Assembly: GCF_000741695.1 (NCBI RefSeq)
Contig: NZ_JGZK01000009.1
Coordinates: 1-38,907 of the forward strand
DNA: 38,907 nucleotides
Source of the DNA: Bifidobacterium reuteri DSM 23975
Lineage (GTDB): Bacteria; Actinomycetota; Actinomycetes; Actinomycetales; Bifidobacteriaceae
Reading direction: 5' to 3'
Shown: positions 17,052-24,734 of the stretch, in pieces
Layout: the number at the start of each line of letters is the position of its first letter
Position numbering within the stretch: the first letter of the stretch is position 1
Notes under the pieces: model-generated
The model's input: only the letters and a program-made list of their open reading frames with translations
Database searches by the model: none
What the model was told of the DNA's origin: nothing
Program-made: the position numbers and the translations under genes

Positions 17052-17096
17052 TGTCCGCTGTGATACGACAAAGGGCGTTGGCAGCGGAAGACAAGG

Positions 17097-17149
17097 GTGC
17101 CCCTGTGCATTCGGGCAAGCGATTGGGCTGCGCGAACGCACAGGGGCAC
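17097..17149. terminator. 12-bp hairpin between convergent genes
   Basis: gtgcccctgtgc (17,097-17,108) pairs perfectly with gcacaggggcac (17,138-17,149) around a 29-nt loop. It lies between the MATE gene and the convergent oxidoreductase gene and could slow transcripts from both sides. No T-run follows. Confidence 0.5.
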
Positions 17150-17230
17150 TGTCATGGGCACTTGTCATGCGGATACCGTGTACCAGATATCGGTGATATC
17201 GGCTCCGCGCGTGCGTTGTGGGATAAGTGA

Positions 17231-17851
17231 TTACTTTACGACCTTGAAGCCGGCGGTCCACGGGGTTTGCTCGGTGACGCCCAGGATGATCTGCAGCGCG
17301 CCGTAGCCCTCGAGGTACTGTGCGCGCTTCAGGGCGCCGGCATCCACGGTCTTGAGTCCGGCGGCCTCGATGAAGGCGGCCACGGACTTCTTGGCAGCCT
17401 CATCATCGGCGGCGAGCTGCACCACGGTCGGTGCGCCGTCGTTCTCACCGGTGGCCAGCGTAGCGGCGAAGGTGGTGTTGAACGCCTTGACCACGCTAGA
17501 CTGCGGAAGCTTGGCGGCCACGTACTCGGCAGCGGACTTGGCGCCTTCCGGCAGGGCGAGGTCGAAGGTGGTGAAATCGATCGGGTTGGAGACATCCACC
17601 ACGGTCTTGCCGGCGAGCTGGTCGGCGTAGGCGGCGATCGCCTCGTCGTAGGCGGGGAAGGGCAGGGCCAGGACGACGATGTCGCCGGTGATGGCGGCCT
17701 CGCCGAACTTCGCGCCGGTTACGCCCTCGGCTGCGGCGGTGGCCTTATCGGGGTTGCGGTCGATGACCTGGACGTTCGCGCCGCCCTTGACGGCGATGCC
17801 CGCCACGGCGGATCCGATGTTGCCTGCGCCGAAGATGGTGATGTTTGCCAT
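17231..17851 (-). CDS. NADPH-dependent F420-reductase-like oxidoreductase
   Basis: A 206-residue Rossmann-fold protein. It starts MANITIFGAGNIGSAVAG, with the glycine-rich GxGNIG dinucleotide loop and, near residue 32, the basic IDRNPDKA stretch that suggests NADP preference. VVLALPFPAYDEAI and KTVVDVSNPID are typical of the NADP-oxidoreductase, coenzyme F420-dependent family (Pfam 03807). Most members in organisms that lack F420 reduce flavins or other small substrates, so the true substrate is open. AAGGAAC lies upstream of ATG 17851. The PadR-type regulator gene is divergent, and two copies of one palindromic motif lie in the shared 265-bp region, so PadR very probably represses this gene. 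Confidence 0.85.
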   Translation of the reverse strand: MANITIFGAGNIGSAVAGIAVKGGANVQVIDRNPDKATAAAEGVTGAKFGEAAITGDIVVLALPFPAYDEAIAAYADQLAGKTVVDVSNPIDFTTFDLALPEGAKSAAEYVAAKLPQSSVVKAFNTTFAATLATGENDGAPTVVQLAADDEAAKKSVAAFIEAAGLKTVDAGALKRAQYLEGYGALQIILGVTEQTPWTAGFKVVK

Positions 17852-17978
17852 GATGTGTTCCTTTCGATGATGAAAGCCTATTGCCTTGTTGGTTAGATTG
17901 TCGGCGAATGTCGCTGCGTCTGGTGCTGTGACCGGTCTGCGATGTTCGCGTTGATGCCAGTATGCACCTCACGTTGAT

Positions 17979-17997
17979 ATATTTCAAGCTGAGATAT
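17979..17997. promoter_or_regulatory. PadR operator candidate 1
   Basis: ATATTTCAAGCTGAGATAT is a 19-bp imperfect palindrome inside a longer one (17,974-18,002, outer arms ttgatatat/atatatcaa). It matches the second site at 18,089-18,107 in 15 of 19 positions. It lies 128 bp upstream of the oxidoreductase start. Confidence 0.6.
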
Positions 17998-18088
17998 ATC
18001 AATAAGATTTATGTCGGTCGCGAAATCGCTGTATTTCCAACGGTTTTGAGGGGTTTATTAACCGTGGCTTGCGGCGTGTCGTTCTGAA

Positions 18089-18107
18089 ATATCTCAGTCT
18101 GAGGTAT
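18089..18107. promoter_or_regulatory. PadR operator candidate 2, over the padR ribosome binding site
   Basis: ATATCTCAGTCTGAGGTAT is a 19-bp palindrome with one mismatched pair. It ends 9 bp before the PadR start codon and includes the tgagg that would serve as its ribosome binding site. Binding here would block the regulator's own expression. Confidence 0.6.
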
Positions 18108-18116
18108 CATGAACGC

Positions 18117-18644
18117 ATGAATATTGTGGAAATCATGACGTTGGGCTTCCTTTCCGAGGAGCCGTTGTGCGGCTACAGGCTGCGCAAGAAGATGGAGCAG
18201 CTCCAGGGATACAACCGCGCCTTCAGCGACGGCACGCTCCATTCGGTCACCAGCAAGTTCGTCAAAGCCGGCTATTTGGGGGAGGCGTTCAATGTGGTCA
18301 ATGGGCGCCGTCTGCGTGAGTTTCACCTTGAGCCGGCGGGTCGTGAGAAGCTTATCGAGGAGCTGAAGAGTACGAGCGGGTATATGCTCAGCGACATCAC
18401 CAAATGGGCGGTGGTGATGTCCTTCCTGTCCGTCATCCCCGATGTCGCTGATCGCAATGCCGTACTGCGGCGTCGGCTCGATCTGCTGGATTCGGATGTG
18501 CGGCGCATGTACAGCGACGGCGAAGGGCCAATCGACAACGAAAGTCTGACCGACAAGTACCGTATCGCCATCACCGAGATCCATGACGCCGAAATCGCCG
18601 CCGAACGCGCCTGGCTGGTCAAGGAGCTCGGCGTTGACGAGTGA
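18117..18644 (+). CDS. PadR-family transcriptional regulator
   Basis: A 175-residue regulator with the PadR winged helix: MNIVEIMTLGFLSEEPLCGYRLRKKMEQ at residues 1-28, then the recognition helix and a wing (DGTLHSVTSKFVKAGYLGE, RREFHLEPAGREKL). A C-terminal helical part (about 95-175) mediates dimerisation in family members, which sense phenolic acids, drugs or other small molecules. ATG 18117 is chosen because translation from here begins with the family N-terminus; the upstream in-frame codons are not conserved. It is divergent from the NADP oxidoreductase gene. Two near-identical palindromes in the shared region point to control of both genes. Its 3' end overlaps the start of the glycosylase gene by 11 bp. 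Confidence 0.85.
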   Translation: MNIVEIMTLGFLSEEPLCGYRLRKKMEQLQGYNRAFSDGTLHSVTSKFVKAGYLGEAFNVVNGRRLREFHLEPAGREKLIEELKSTSGYMLSDITKWAVVMSFLSVIPDVADRNAVLRRRLDLLDSDVRRMYSDGEGPIDNESLTDKYRIAITEIHDAEIAAERAWLVKELGVDE

Positions 18645-19422
18645 CGTGACGCCTGTGGGGCCTGCGGGAATCGCGAAATCCGTAAGCCCTGTGGAATCCG
18701 CGGGACAATCCGTGACGCAACCCGTAAGGCCTAGGCGGCATGGCGTGCGCCGGCGGGCCGAGGCTTCTCGGGTGCCGACGCCGGACGACCTGGAACGACT
18801 GTTCCACACAATGATGGAGTCGATGGGGCCGACCGGCTGGTGGCCGGCCGAATCCCTCTACGAGATCATGGTCGGGGCGGTGCTCATCCAGAACGCCTCC
18901 TGGCGTAACGCCGACCGGTCGCTCGACGCCCTACGCGCCGCCGATGCACTCGATCCTCACGCCATCGCGGACATGGACAACGAACGACTCCAGGACCTCA
19001 TCCGCCCGTCCGGGTTCTTCCGGAACAAGTCGCGTGCGTTGCAGGCGGTCACCCGGTGGTACCTCGATCGATGCGGCGGCGACCCCGGGCGCGTGGCCGG
19101 AGCACCGGACGACGAATTGCGTGCGGAGATGCTGGGACTGTTCGGCATCGGCAACGAAACCGCCGATGATCTGCTGCTCTACGTCTTCGATCGCCGGGCG
19201 TTCATCGCCGATACCTACTCCCGCAGGCTGTTCCGGTTTCTCGGGTACGACGTGCCGGACGGGTATCCGGCATTCCGCGCGATCTACCATCCGATAGCGC
19301 TCGCCAGCGGGCTCACCGTGGCCGATTGCAAGGAATTCCACGGGCTCATCGACGAATACGGCAAGCAGTACCGCGATGACGAGGCCAAGGCCGGGTCCTT
19401 CCTTGCCGGGTGGCGGGCCTGA
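18634..19422 (+). CDS. HhH-GPD DNA glycosylase (endonuclease III domain) without an Fe-S cluster
   Basis: A 262-residue protein. After a poorly conserved 50-residue N-terminus it has the endonuclease III-like fold: ESLYEIMVGAVLIQNASWRNADRSLDAL (residues 65-95), the helix-hairpin-helix MLGLFGIGNETADDLLLYVFDRRAF (near 168-192) and the catalytic-type aspartate in IADTYSRR. These enzymes remove damaged bases from DNA. The lysine of bifunctional glycosylases is Glu/Asn here, so only the Asp-dependent glycosylase chemistry would be expected. The C-terminus ends FHGLIDEYGKQY... without the four cysteines of the [4Fe-4S] loop. The start is TTG 18634, because AAGGAG lies 7 bp upstream inside padR; GTG 18646 is less well placed. 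It is coupled to padR. Confidence 0.82.
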   Translation: MTSDVTPVGPAGIAKSVSPVESAGQSVTQPVRPRRHGVRRRAEASRVPTPDDLERLFHTMMESMGPTGWWPAESLYEIMVGAVLIQNASWRNADRSLDALRAADALDPHAIADMDNERLQDLIRPSGFFRNKSRALQAVTRWYLDRCGGDPGRVAGAPDDELRAEMLGLFGIGNETADDLLLYVFDRRAFIADTYSRRLFRFLGYDVPDGYPAFRAIYHPIALASGLTVADCKEFHGLIDEYGKQYRDDEAKAGSFLAGWRA

Positions 19423-19566
19423 GGTCGGCGGGCCTGAGGATTGTGAACCTGAGTATGGCGGGCCTGCCGGTGAGGTGATGGCTGTCCAGATGCATGCCTT
19501 ACATAGTCGCGGATGGTGTTGCGGGATTTTGCGGGCGTTGCGGAATCCACGAGAGTGAGGAGCGTT

Positions 19567-20571
19567 GTGGGACAGTTCGGCGTGATGGTCGGCCAGCTGG
19601 TCGGTTTTCTCATCATGTTGATGGTGGGATACGGATGCGTGCGTCTGCGCTTCTATGGCAAGACGGCGCTGGACGGCATGTGCTCGCTGCTGCTCAACGT
19701 GCTTATCCCGGTGCTGGTGTTCTCGAACGCCGTGGATGGCACTGACCGCTCGCATCTCGAGGCCAACTGGGGTGTGATGCTGCTCACCGCCTTGATGTAC
19801 GGCCTGCTCATCCTCACGTTCTGGGCATTCGCGCATCTCTTGCGGCTCACAGGCTCGCGCAGCCATGTCTTCCAGGCATCGCTAGTGTTCGGCAACGCCG
19901 GATTCATCGGTATCCCGCTCATCATGGCGCTGTGGCCGCGGGAGGGCGCGATCTATGTGGCGTTGATGTCGATCATCGACCAGACGCTGCTGTGGACGTA
20001 TGGCGTCTGGCTGTGCGAGCCGGTTCGGCCCGCGGTTGGGGGCACCGGGAAAAACCTGCCTGCCGCGTCGCGCCCCTCGCTGGGTTCACGCGCGCTCGGG
20101 CTGCTCCGCCGGTTCGACAACCCGGCGTTCATCGGCGTGATGGTTGCGCTGGCCCTGATTCTGCTTGGCGTCAAAGTGCCTGAACTCATCCTGAAGCCGC
20201 TGCACACCATCGGTGCCATGGCGACGCCGATGTCGCTGATATACCTCGGCGGCCTGTTTGCTCTGACCAAGTGGTGGGGCGTACTGCGCCGCTACGAACT
20301 GTATGCCGGACTGGTCGCCAAGATGATCGCCTTCCCTCTCGCGTTCTACGCGCTGCTGACGTGGGCGGTTGGCGCGTTGCCATTCGCCGTGCCGGTCACC
20401 CATGACATGATCCTCATGATCACGGTGATCGCCGGGCTGCCGACCATGACCACCATCGCGATGTTTACCGGCCGCAAGAACAACATGCCCGAATACGCAG
20501 TCGGCTTTGTACTGGTCAGCACCCTGTTCTCGCTGGTGTCGCTGACCATTGTCTCTGCGGTGGTGTTCTAG
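19567..20571 (+). CDS. AEC-family (auxin efflux carrier-like) transporter
   Basis: A 334-residue membrane protein of the auxin efflux carrier (AEC) family, secondary carriers that export organic acids such as malate in bacteria. About ten hydrophobic segments are seen. Features of the family are the N-terminal GFLIMLMVGYGCVRL, VLIPVLVFSNAVD in segment two, LVFGNAGFIGIPLIMAL with the conserved NxGF/xGIP element near residue 115, and PMSLIYLGGLFAL plus GLPTMTTIAMFTGRKN in the second half. GAGGAG (19,557-19,562) lies 4 bp before GTG 19567; ATG 19585 is an alternative start. It stands downstream of the glycosylase with a 144-bp gap that contains repeats of gcgggcctga. Confidence 0.87.
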   Translation: MGQFGVMVGQLVGFLIMLMVGYGCVRLRFYGKTALDGMCSLLLNVLIPVLVFSNAVDGTDRSHLEANWGVMLLTALMYGLLILTFWAFAHLLRLTGSRSHVFQASLVFGNAGFIGIPLIMALWPREGAIYVALMSIIDQTLLWTYGVWLCEPVRPAVGGTGKNLPAASRPSLGSRALGLLRRFDNPAFIGVMVALALILLGVKVPELILKPLHTIGAMATPMSLIYLGGLFALTKWWGVLRRYELYAGLVAKMIAFPLAFYALLTWAVGALPFAVPVTHDMILMITVIAGLPTMTTIAMFTGRKNNMPEYAVGFVLVSTLFSLVSLTIVSAVVF

Positions 20572-20577
20572 AAAATC

Positions 20578-20640
20578 GTTGACGAAGCGACTACCCCTCA
20601 GACCCGCCGGGCCAGCTCCCCTGACAAGGGGAGCCAATAA
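20578..20640. repeat. Bifidobacterial intergenic hairpin repeat
   Basis: gctcccc (20,615-20,621) and ggggagc (20,628-20,634) form a hairpin with the loop tgacaa. The surrounding 60 bases resemble a repeat that I recall from other Bifidobacterium intergenic regions, and a more degenerate relative (cctttggcaaagggagcc) is found at 28,961-28,989. It lies between two convergent genes and probably also ends transcription. Confidence 0.55.
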
Positions 20641-20646
20641 CGACAA

Positions 20647-21453
20647 TCAGTCCTGCGACGCCGCGTCGATGCAGCGCAGCGCGTTGAGGGTGCGCGGGTA
20701 GCCGATGTACGGCAGGCACTGCGACGCCACGGCGATGAGAAAGTGACGGTCGTTGCCGATGCGCATATTGGCGCGGGCATGGCTGGTGAGCTGCGGATCG
20801 CACCCGCCCTGCGCGGCCAGGAAGCAGAACGTGATCATCTCGCGCTGCTTGAGATCGAGCCCGGTGCGCGTGTAGTAGTCGCCGAAGCAATTGGCTGCCA
20901 GCCAGCGGTTGACATGACGCTTATCCTCAGGACCGGACTTGTAGAAGTCCTTCATACCGTCGCCGAAGATATCCACCTGCGCCTGCGTGCCGGCCTCCCG
21001 CCGTGTTTCCGGTGTGGTGGTGGCCTGCGAGGGCAGCGGCAGTTCGACGCCGCGCTCGCGCAGGATGTCGTTCAGTGCGGCGATGAACGGGTAGACTCGC
21101 GCGATGCCCAGATATGCCACGGCCTGATAGGTCGCTTCCTTGATTTCCACAGGCGTGAGTCCGGCGATGAGCGCCGCCGGCACGATGCCGCGGAATTCGG
21201 TGAGGCTCTGGCTGCCGAGCAGCGTGGCCAGAATCGCCAGATAGCGTGTGTGGTCGTCCAGATCGTTGACACCGGGCTCGTTCGGCACTTCGTCAAACGC
21301 GAAGTTCTCGATGATTCGGGCCAGATCCGGGTCGTCGCGGCGCAGCAGCTCCGAATCCGGGAAGAACGTGCGATGATAGGCTTCTGCGGCGGGGGAGATG
21401 CCGCTGGGCTGTTCCGCTGATTGATCGTGTTCCGTGGTGCTGTGTTCCGTCAT
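20647..21453 (-). CDS. Carboxymuconolactone decarboxylase-family protein, two CMD domains
   Basis: A 268-residue cytoplasmic protein with two CMD (AhpD-like) domains, at about residues 62-130 (LAILATLLGSQSLTEFRGIVPAALIAGLTPVEIKE) and 195-255 (EMITFCFLAAQGGCDPQLTSHARANMRIG). GGCDPQL in the second is a strong family signature. Family members work as peroxiredoxin partners, disulfide reductases or, rarely, true decarboxylases. The CxxC pair of AhpD-type enzymes is not present, so peroxidase activity is not assured. ATG 21453 follows agaagga at a normal distance; an upstream ATG reads unlike the family. A TetR-type gene is divergent and is the likely regulator. Confidence 0.86.
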   Translation of the reverse strand: MTEHSTTEHDQSAEQPSGISPAAEAYHRTFFPDSELLRRDDPDLARIIENFAFDEVPNEPGVNDLDDHTRYLAILATLLGSQSLTEFRGIVPAALIAGLTPVEIKEATYQAVAYLGIARVYPFIAALNDILRERGVELPLPSQATTTPETRREAGTQAQVDIFGDGMKDFYKSGPEDKRHVNRWLAANCFGDYYTRTGLDLKQREMITFCFLAAQGGCDPQLTSHARANMRIGNDRHFLIAVASQCLPYIGYPRTLNALRCIDAASQD

Positions 21454-21561
21454 GGTGCGTCCTTCTATCGTCAATTCGTCATCAACACAGCGTATGAGCA
21501 TGCGTGCCATGCCGCAATTGCCTGCCGAGTATCAACGGTGATGCTTGGCAGGCATGGTCGG

Positions 21562-21590
21562 GCTGCCTCATGCTGCCTCATGCTGGCTCA
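21562..21590. repeat. 10-bp tandem repeat in the CMD-TetR intergenic region
   Basis: Three tandem copies of the unit gctgcctcat (the last with g for c) occupy 21,562-21,590. No function is evident. Confidence 0.5.
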
Positions 21591-21659
21591 GCCATGCCAT
21601 TTCAGCTTGGACGCTTCGGCCTAGTCATTGCATTGGATGATACCTGTTGAGGACGAATG

Positions 21660-21675
21660 TACCCATTTTCGGGTA
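21660..21675. promoter_or_regulatory. TetR operator candidate TACCC-N6-GGGTA
   Basis: TACCCATTTTCGGGTA is a 16-bp inverted repeat directly in front of ATG 21676. It fits an autorepressor site for the TetR-type regulator and could also affect the divergent CMD gene. Confidence 0.45.
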
Positions 21676-22263
21676 ATGTCTGCCGATATGGAGAAGAGCA
21701 GCACCGCGCCACACCGTCGCAACGACCCCGAGCGCAAGCAGCACATCATCGATGCGTGCCTCACGGTCATCGCCGAACGCGGGGTGGCGGGAACCTCGCA
21801 CCGGGTGGTGGCCGCCGAGGCCCATGTGCCGCTGGGGTCCATGACCTACCATTTCGACGGCATGCACGATCTGCTGCATCAGGCGTTCGACCAGTTCGCC
21901 GATCGGTCCATCGCCGCGTTCCGCGCGAGGATGGACGCGGCGACCAATGCCGACGAAGCCTGTGAGGCCATTGCCGCCAGCATCGAACATGATGTGCTCG
22001 CCACCCAGCGGGACATGAACATCAACCTTGAGTTCTATGCGCTGGTCGCCCATGACGAGTCATTCCGCGACATCAGCAGTCGTTGGATGACAGCCACGCA
22101 GGAGGCAATGGGCCGGTTCTTCGACCGTGAGACCGTGGTGCTGTTGGATGCCATGATCGAAGGGCTGACATTGCACCGCGCCCTCGGCGGCGAGCCGCGC
22201 GATTCGGATGCCGTCTTACGGAGCGTCCGACTCGTGGCCATCGGCAACGACCGGTCGGCGTAA
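21676..22263 (+). CDS. TetR/AcrR-family transcriptional regulator
   Basis: A 195-residue regulator. Residues 16-60 form the TetR helix-turn-helix (RKQHIIDACLTVIAERGVAGTSHRVVAAEAHVPLGSMTYHFDGMHDLL). A ligand-binding helical domain follows, with EEAMGRFFDRETVVLLDAMIEGL-like helices near the end. The SMTYHF recognition helix is typical of the group. The start may be ATG 21676 or ATG 21688 (MEKSSTAPH); neither has a good ribosome binding site, and the operator-like palindrome touches the first. It is divergent from the carboxymuconolactone decarboxylase-family gene, which is its probable target. Confidence 0.85.
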   Translation: MSADMEKSSTAPHRRNDPERKQHIIDACLTVIAERGVAGTSHRVVAAEAHVPLGSMTYHFDGMHDLLHQAFDQFADRSIAAFRARMDAATNADEACEAIAASIEHDVLATQRDMNINLEFYALVAHDESFRDISSRWMTATQEAMGRFFDRETVVLLDAMIEGLTLHRALGGEPRDSDAVLRSVRLVAIGNDRSA

Positions 22264-22392
22264 TCGCTTCGTAGTGCTCGCGATGGCATAATAACGCCCA
22301 GTCAACAGCCCCAGCCGGTGGATGTGCTGCCCGCGCTGTGCAACCCGCGCTACTCTTGAGAAAAGACGTACATGGGACTGGGGAAAACGACT

Positions 22393-23274
22393 ATGGAACT
22401 GCGGGTGCTCAGATACTTCCTCGCCGTGGCCGAGGAGGGCAACATCACATGGGCTGCGGAACTGTTGCAGATTTCGCAGCCCACGCTCTCACGACAGTTG
22501 AAGCAGCTCGAGGATGAGCTGGGAGTCACCTTGTTTACCCGCGGGCGCCACAACATCACCCTCACCCGGGAGGGGCGGCTGCTGCGCGACCGTGCTCAGG
22601 CAATCGTGGAGCTGACCGACAAGACCGAACGCGAGGTTTCGAATGGCTGTAGCGGGGAACTCGACGGCGAGATCTCGGTAAGTTGCGGTGATGTGCGCGC
22701 CGTGGAATACCTGACCGCGCGCATGGCCGCATTTCGCCGATTGCACCCTCATGTCCGGTTCGTCATGGTCTCCACCACCGCCGACGTGATTCAGGAACGG
22801 TTGGATCAGGGCCGGAGCGACGTGGCGCTGATGACCGAACCGGTGGATGTGGCCCGGTTCGACTTCATGCGGTTGGACGCTGCGGACGAGTGGGGCGTCA
22901 TGGTTCGCGACGATGATCCGCTGGTATTAGCCGGTGCCAGAACAGTCCGTCCCGAGGACTTGGTGGACCGACCGTTGCTGATGCCGTTCAGACCGCAGGT
23001 GCGCGCCGAACTGCTCAGCTGGTTCGGTCCTTTGCGTGACAAGGTGCAGCTCGCGTGCATCTTCAATCTGCCGCTCAACGCGGCGATGGCCGTACGACAG
23101 GGTGTGGGTGCCGCGTTGTGCTATGACGTGGGCCAGGTCGGCGAAGGATTGCGGTTCCTGCCACTGGCCCCGCATCTGGAAGCCAGGTCGGTGGTGGCGT
23201 GGAAGCGCAGCAGTATGCATGCCCCCGCCGTCGAGGCGTTCATCGCGTTCCTGCGCGAGGGCCTCGCGCAGTAG
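22393..23274 (+). CDS. LysR-family transcriptional regulator
   Basis: A 293-residue LysR-type regulator. Residues 1-60 carry the winged HTH (MELRVLRYFLAVAEEGNITWAAELLQISQPTLSRQLKQLEDELGVTLF), which in this branch starts exactly at MELRVLRYF. The substrate-binding domain of two lobes follows from about residue 90, in which the inducer would bind between the lobes. An unusual detail is Trp at ITWAAE, where most relatives have Arg. GGGGAAAA precedes ATG 22393. The gene lies alone on the plus strand; flavodoxin and cupin genes downstream could be targets, but they are 800 bp away, behind the small-RNA candidate. Confidence 0.88.
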   Translation: MELRVLRYFLAVAEEGNITWAAELLQISQPTLSRQLKQLEDELGVTLFTRGRHNITLTREGRLLRDRAQAIVELTDKTEREVSNGCSGELDGEISVSCGDVRAVEYLTARMAAFRRLHPHVRFVMVSTTADVIQERLDQGRSDVALMTEPVDVARFDFMRLDAADEWGVMVRDDDPLVLAGARTVRPEDLVDRPLLMPFRPQVRAELLSWFGPLRDKVQLACIFNLPLNAAMAVRQGVGAALCYDVGQVGEGLRFLPLAPHLEARSVVAWKRSSMHAPAVEAFIAFLREGLAQ

Positions 23275-23526
23275 GCGGCGAGTGCGGTTGTGTGCAGATG
23301 CGTTCGGCTGAGGTTGTGCTGCCGCGTGATTGTTGCGTGTGACAGCTGGGGCGCGTCTGCCGTGACTGTCGCATGCAACGATTGACGTTGCGTCCCGCGT
23401 TGTCACCGCGTTGTCACGGCGTTGCCCCGTGTGAAGGGTCCACAAAAGACACGGAAAGGCCCAGAAAGGCCCCTAAAGACATGGTTGCTGAGTTGTTGCC
23501 GAGTGATGAATAGTCTAATCGTCCTG

Positions 23527-23548
23527 ATTCCCAGTCTATTCCCAGACT
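23527..23548 (+). repeat. 11-bp direct repeat upstream of the small-RNA candidate
   Basis: attcccagtct (23,527-23,537) is followed at once by attcccagact (23,538-23,548), one mismatch. Its distance of about 42-64 bp from the inferred start of transcription and the helical-turn spacing are those of an activator site bound by a response regulator, but that is inference. Confidence 0.45.
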
Positions 23549-23575
23549 GTTTGCACGCTGTGTGAAGTTGGATGC

Positions 23576-23584
23576 TGTTATATA
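23576..23584 (+). promoter_or_regulatory. Extended -10 box for the small-RNA candidate
   Basis: TGTTATATA combines an extended -10 TG with the hexamer TATATA. No good -35 box is found at 16-18 bp; TTGCAC at 23,551 is 22 bp away. An activator at the upstream direct repeat could compensate. Confidence 0.4.
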
Positions 23585-23589
23585 GGAAC

Positions 23590-23671
23590 CACGGCCGCAA
23601 TGGCCGCGACAATTGAACTTCTTCCTCTCTTCTCCTTTCCAAGCCCGGCCTTACGGTCGGGCTTTTCCTTT
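23590..23671 (+). ncRNA. Candidate small RNA with CU-rich loop and anti-Shine-Dalgarno-like core
   Basis: Three parts are seen. A 5' hairpin has a 5-bp stem (cggcc/ggccg, 23,592-23,606, loop gcaat). An unpaired stretch of about 34 nt (23,607-23,640) is almost entirely C and T after position 23,620 and contains CTCCTTTC. A 10-bp terminator stem (aagcccggcc/ggtcgggctt, one G-U pair) with loop ttac is followed by T-rich sequence. CTCCTTTC equals eight bases of the bacterial 16S rRNA 3' end (CACCTCCTTTCT), so the RNA could pair with Shine-Dalgarno sequences of mRNAs, as CU-rich sRNAs of other Gram-positives do. No reading frame is present. It may instead be a terminator of a longer transcript. 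Confidence 0.5.
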
Positions 23672-24082
23672 GCCGGCCGAAATGAGACGACGGATGACGA
23701 TGTATGTGTGGGTATGTGGGGAAGATGCCCCGGCCCATGCCGACGCCGGATCATGCCATGGCCGGGTCGATGTGAGTGGAGAAAGATGTGAGGGAATGTG
23801 CTCAACGGCCGGTGAATGTCGGGCTATAGGAGCTGATGTGGTGCTCTAGGCTCCTGAATCGCATCAACATAGCTATGGCAGTACGCATCGGGGATCTGCT
23901 GCCATGCCTGCAGGACATGCTCGCTTATCGCGGATAACTATTGGACAGAGAATCCATGCGCGCCATAATCGAAGGTGAAGCGGGACTGGTCCGCGCATCT
24001 GCAGGTGCGCGGCGCATCAGGCGCGCGCCGATCGCGTACCTGTCGAGTGGCGCTGCCCCGCTTTTTCAGGAAAGGAATCGAT

Positions 24083-24562
24083 ATGGGCAAGCGAATTCTG
24101 GTTACGTATTTCTCTGCCACCGGCACCACGAGGGCCGTGGCCGAACGATTGGCGAAGGCCGCCGGCGCGGATATCGAGGAGATTGTGCCGGCAGAGCCGT
24201 ACACTGCCGCCGACGTGGACTGGCGGGATCCGAACAGCCGGTCCAGTGTGGAGCACCAGCACCGTGAAATGCGTCCCGAACTTGCGCATTCCATTGACAT
24301 CACGCCGTACGATGTGGTGTTCGTCGGTTATCCACTGTGGTGGGAGACCGCGCCGCGCGTGGTGCGCACCTTCCTCGAGAGCGAGGATTGGTCGGGCAAG
24401 ACCATCGTGACGTTCGCCACGTCCGGCTCCAGCATTCGCGGCGCCGACGGCGTGCAGCTGCATGACTCCGCGCCGGCCGCACACTGGATCGCGGGCCGTC
24501 GCCTCGCCGCGAACGTCAAGGAATCCGAACTCGACAAGTGGGTCGCAGGACTGGATCTGTGA
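24083..24562 (+). CDS. Flavodoxin
   Basis: A 159-residue FMN-binding protein. The FMN phosphate loop is FSATGTTRAVAERLA (near residue 9); the second isoalloxazine-binding loop PLWWETAPRVV (near 85) and TSGSSIRGAD (near 117) follow. Such flavodoxins carry single electrons or act as NAD(P)H-quinone reductases in the cytoplasm. A strong AGGAAAGGAA lies upstream of ATG 24083. The cupin gene follows by 172 bp on the same strand, and the pair may work in one redox or aromatic-compound pathway, but nothing identifies the substrate. Confidence 0.87.
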   Translation: MGKRILVTYFSATGTTRAVAERLAKAAGADIEEIVPAEPYTAADVDWRDPNSRSSVEHQHREMRPELAHSIDITPYDVVFVGYPLWWETAPRVVRTFLESEDWSGKTIVTFATSGSSIRGADGVQLHDSAPAAHWIAGRRLAANVKESELDKWVAGLDL

Positions 24563-24734
24563 CTGTCGGCCGGCAATCTGGTCGCTGCTGAATCGTCCGA
24601 TGTCGATCTGTCTGTTCTCGAATGGCTGTCGAACCTGCATCTACCTCGCGGGACGGAGCCTGCCGGAAGTTGCATGCAGGCAGTGCAGGCGACGATTCGG
24701 AAAACAAAACGATAACGAAGAAAGTGAGCACAAC

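Larger units (their letters stand above)
23275..24082 (+). other. Longest gene-free region, containing a small-RNA candidate
   Basis: About 800 bases with no supported coding region; open frames on either strand lack ribosome binding sites and recognisable products. Contents: an 11-bp direct repeat (23,527-23,548), an extended -10 box (23,576-23,584), a small-RNA candidate (23,590-23,671) ending in an intrinsic terminator, and the leader of the flavodoxin gene. Between 23,672 and 24,060 I see no clear structure. Confidence 0.5.

Noticed and set aside
21562..21590. 10-bp tandem repeat as an iteron or origin
   Set aside because: Only three copies, no DnaA boxes and no replication gene nearby; simple slippage is enough.
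23403..23738. Minus-strand open frame in the gene-free region
   Set aside because: Crosses the terminator hairpin and the CU-rich stretch, has no ribosome binding site and no recognisable product.
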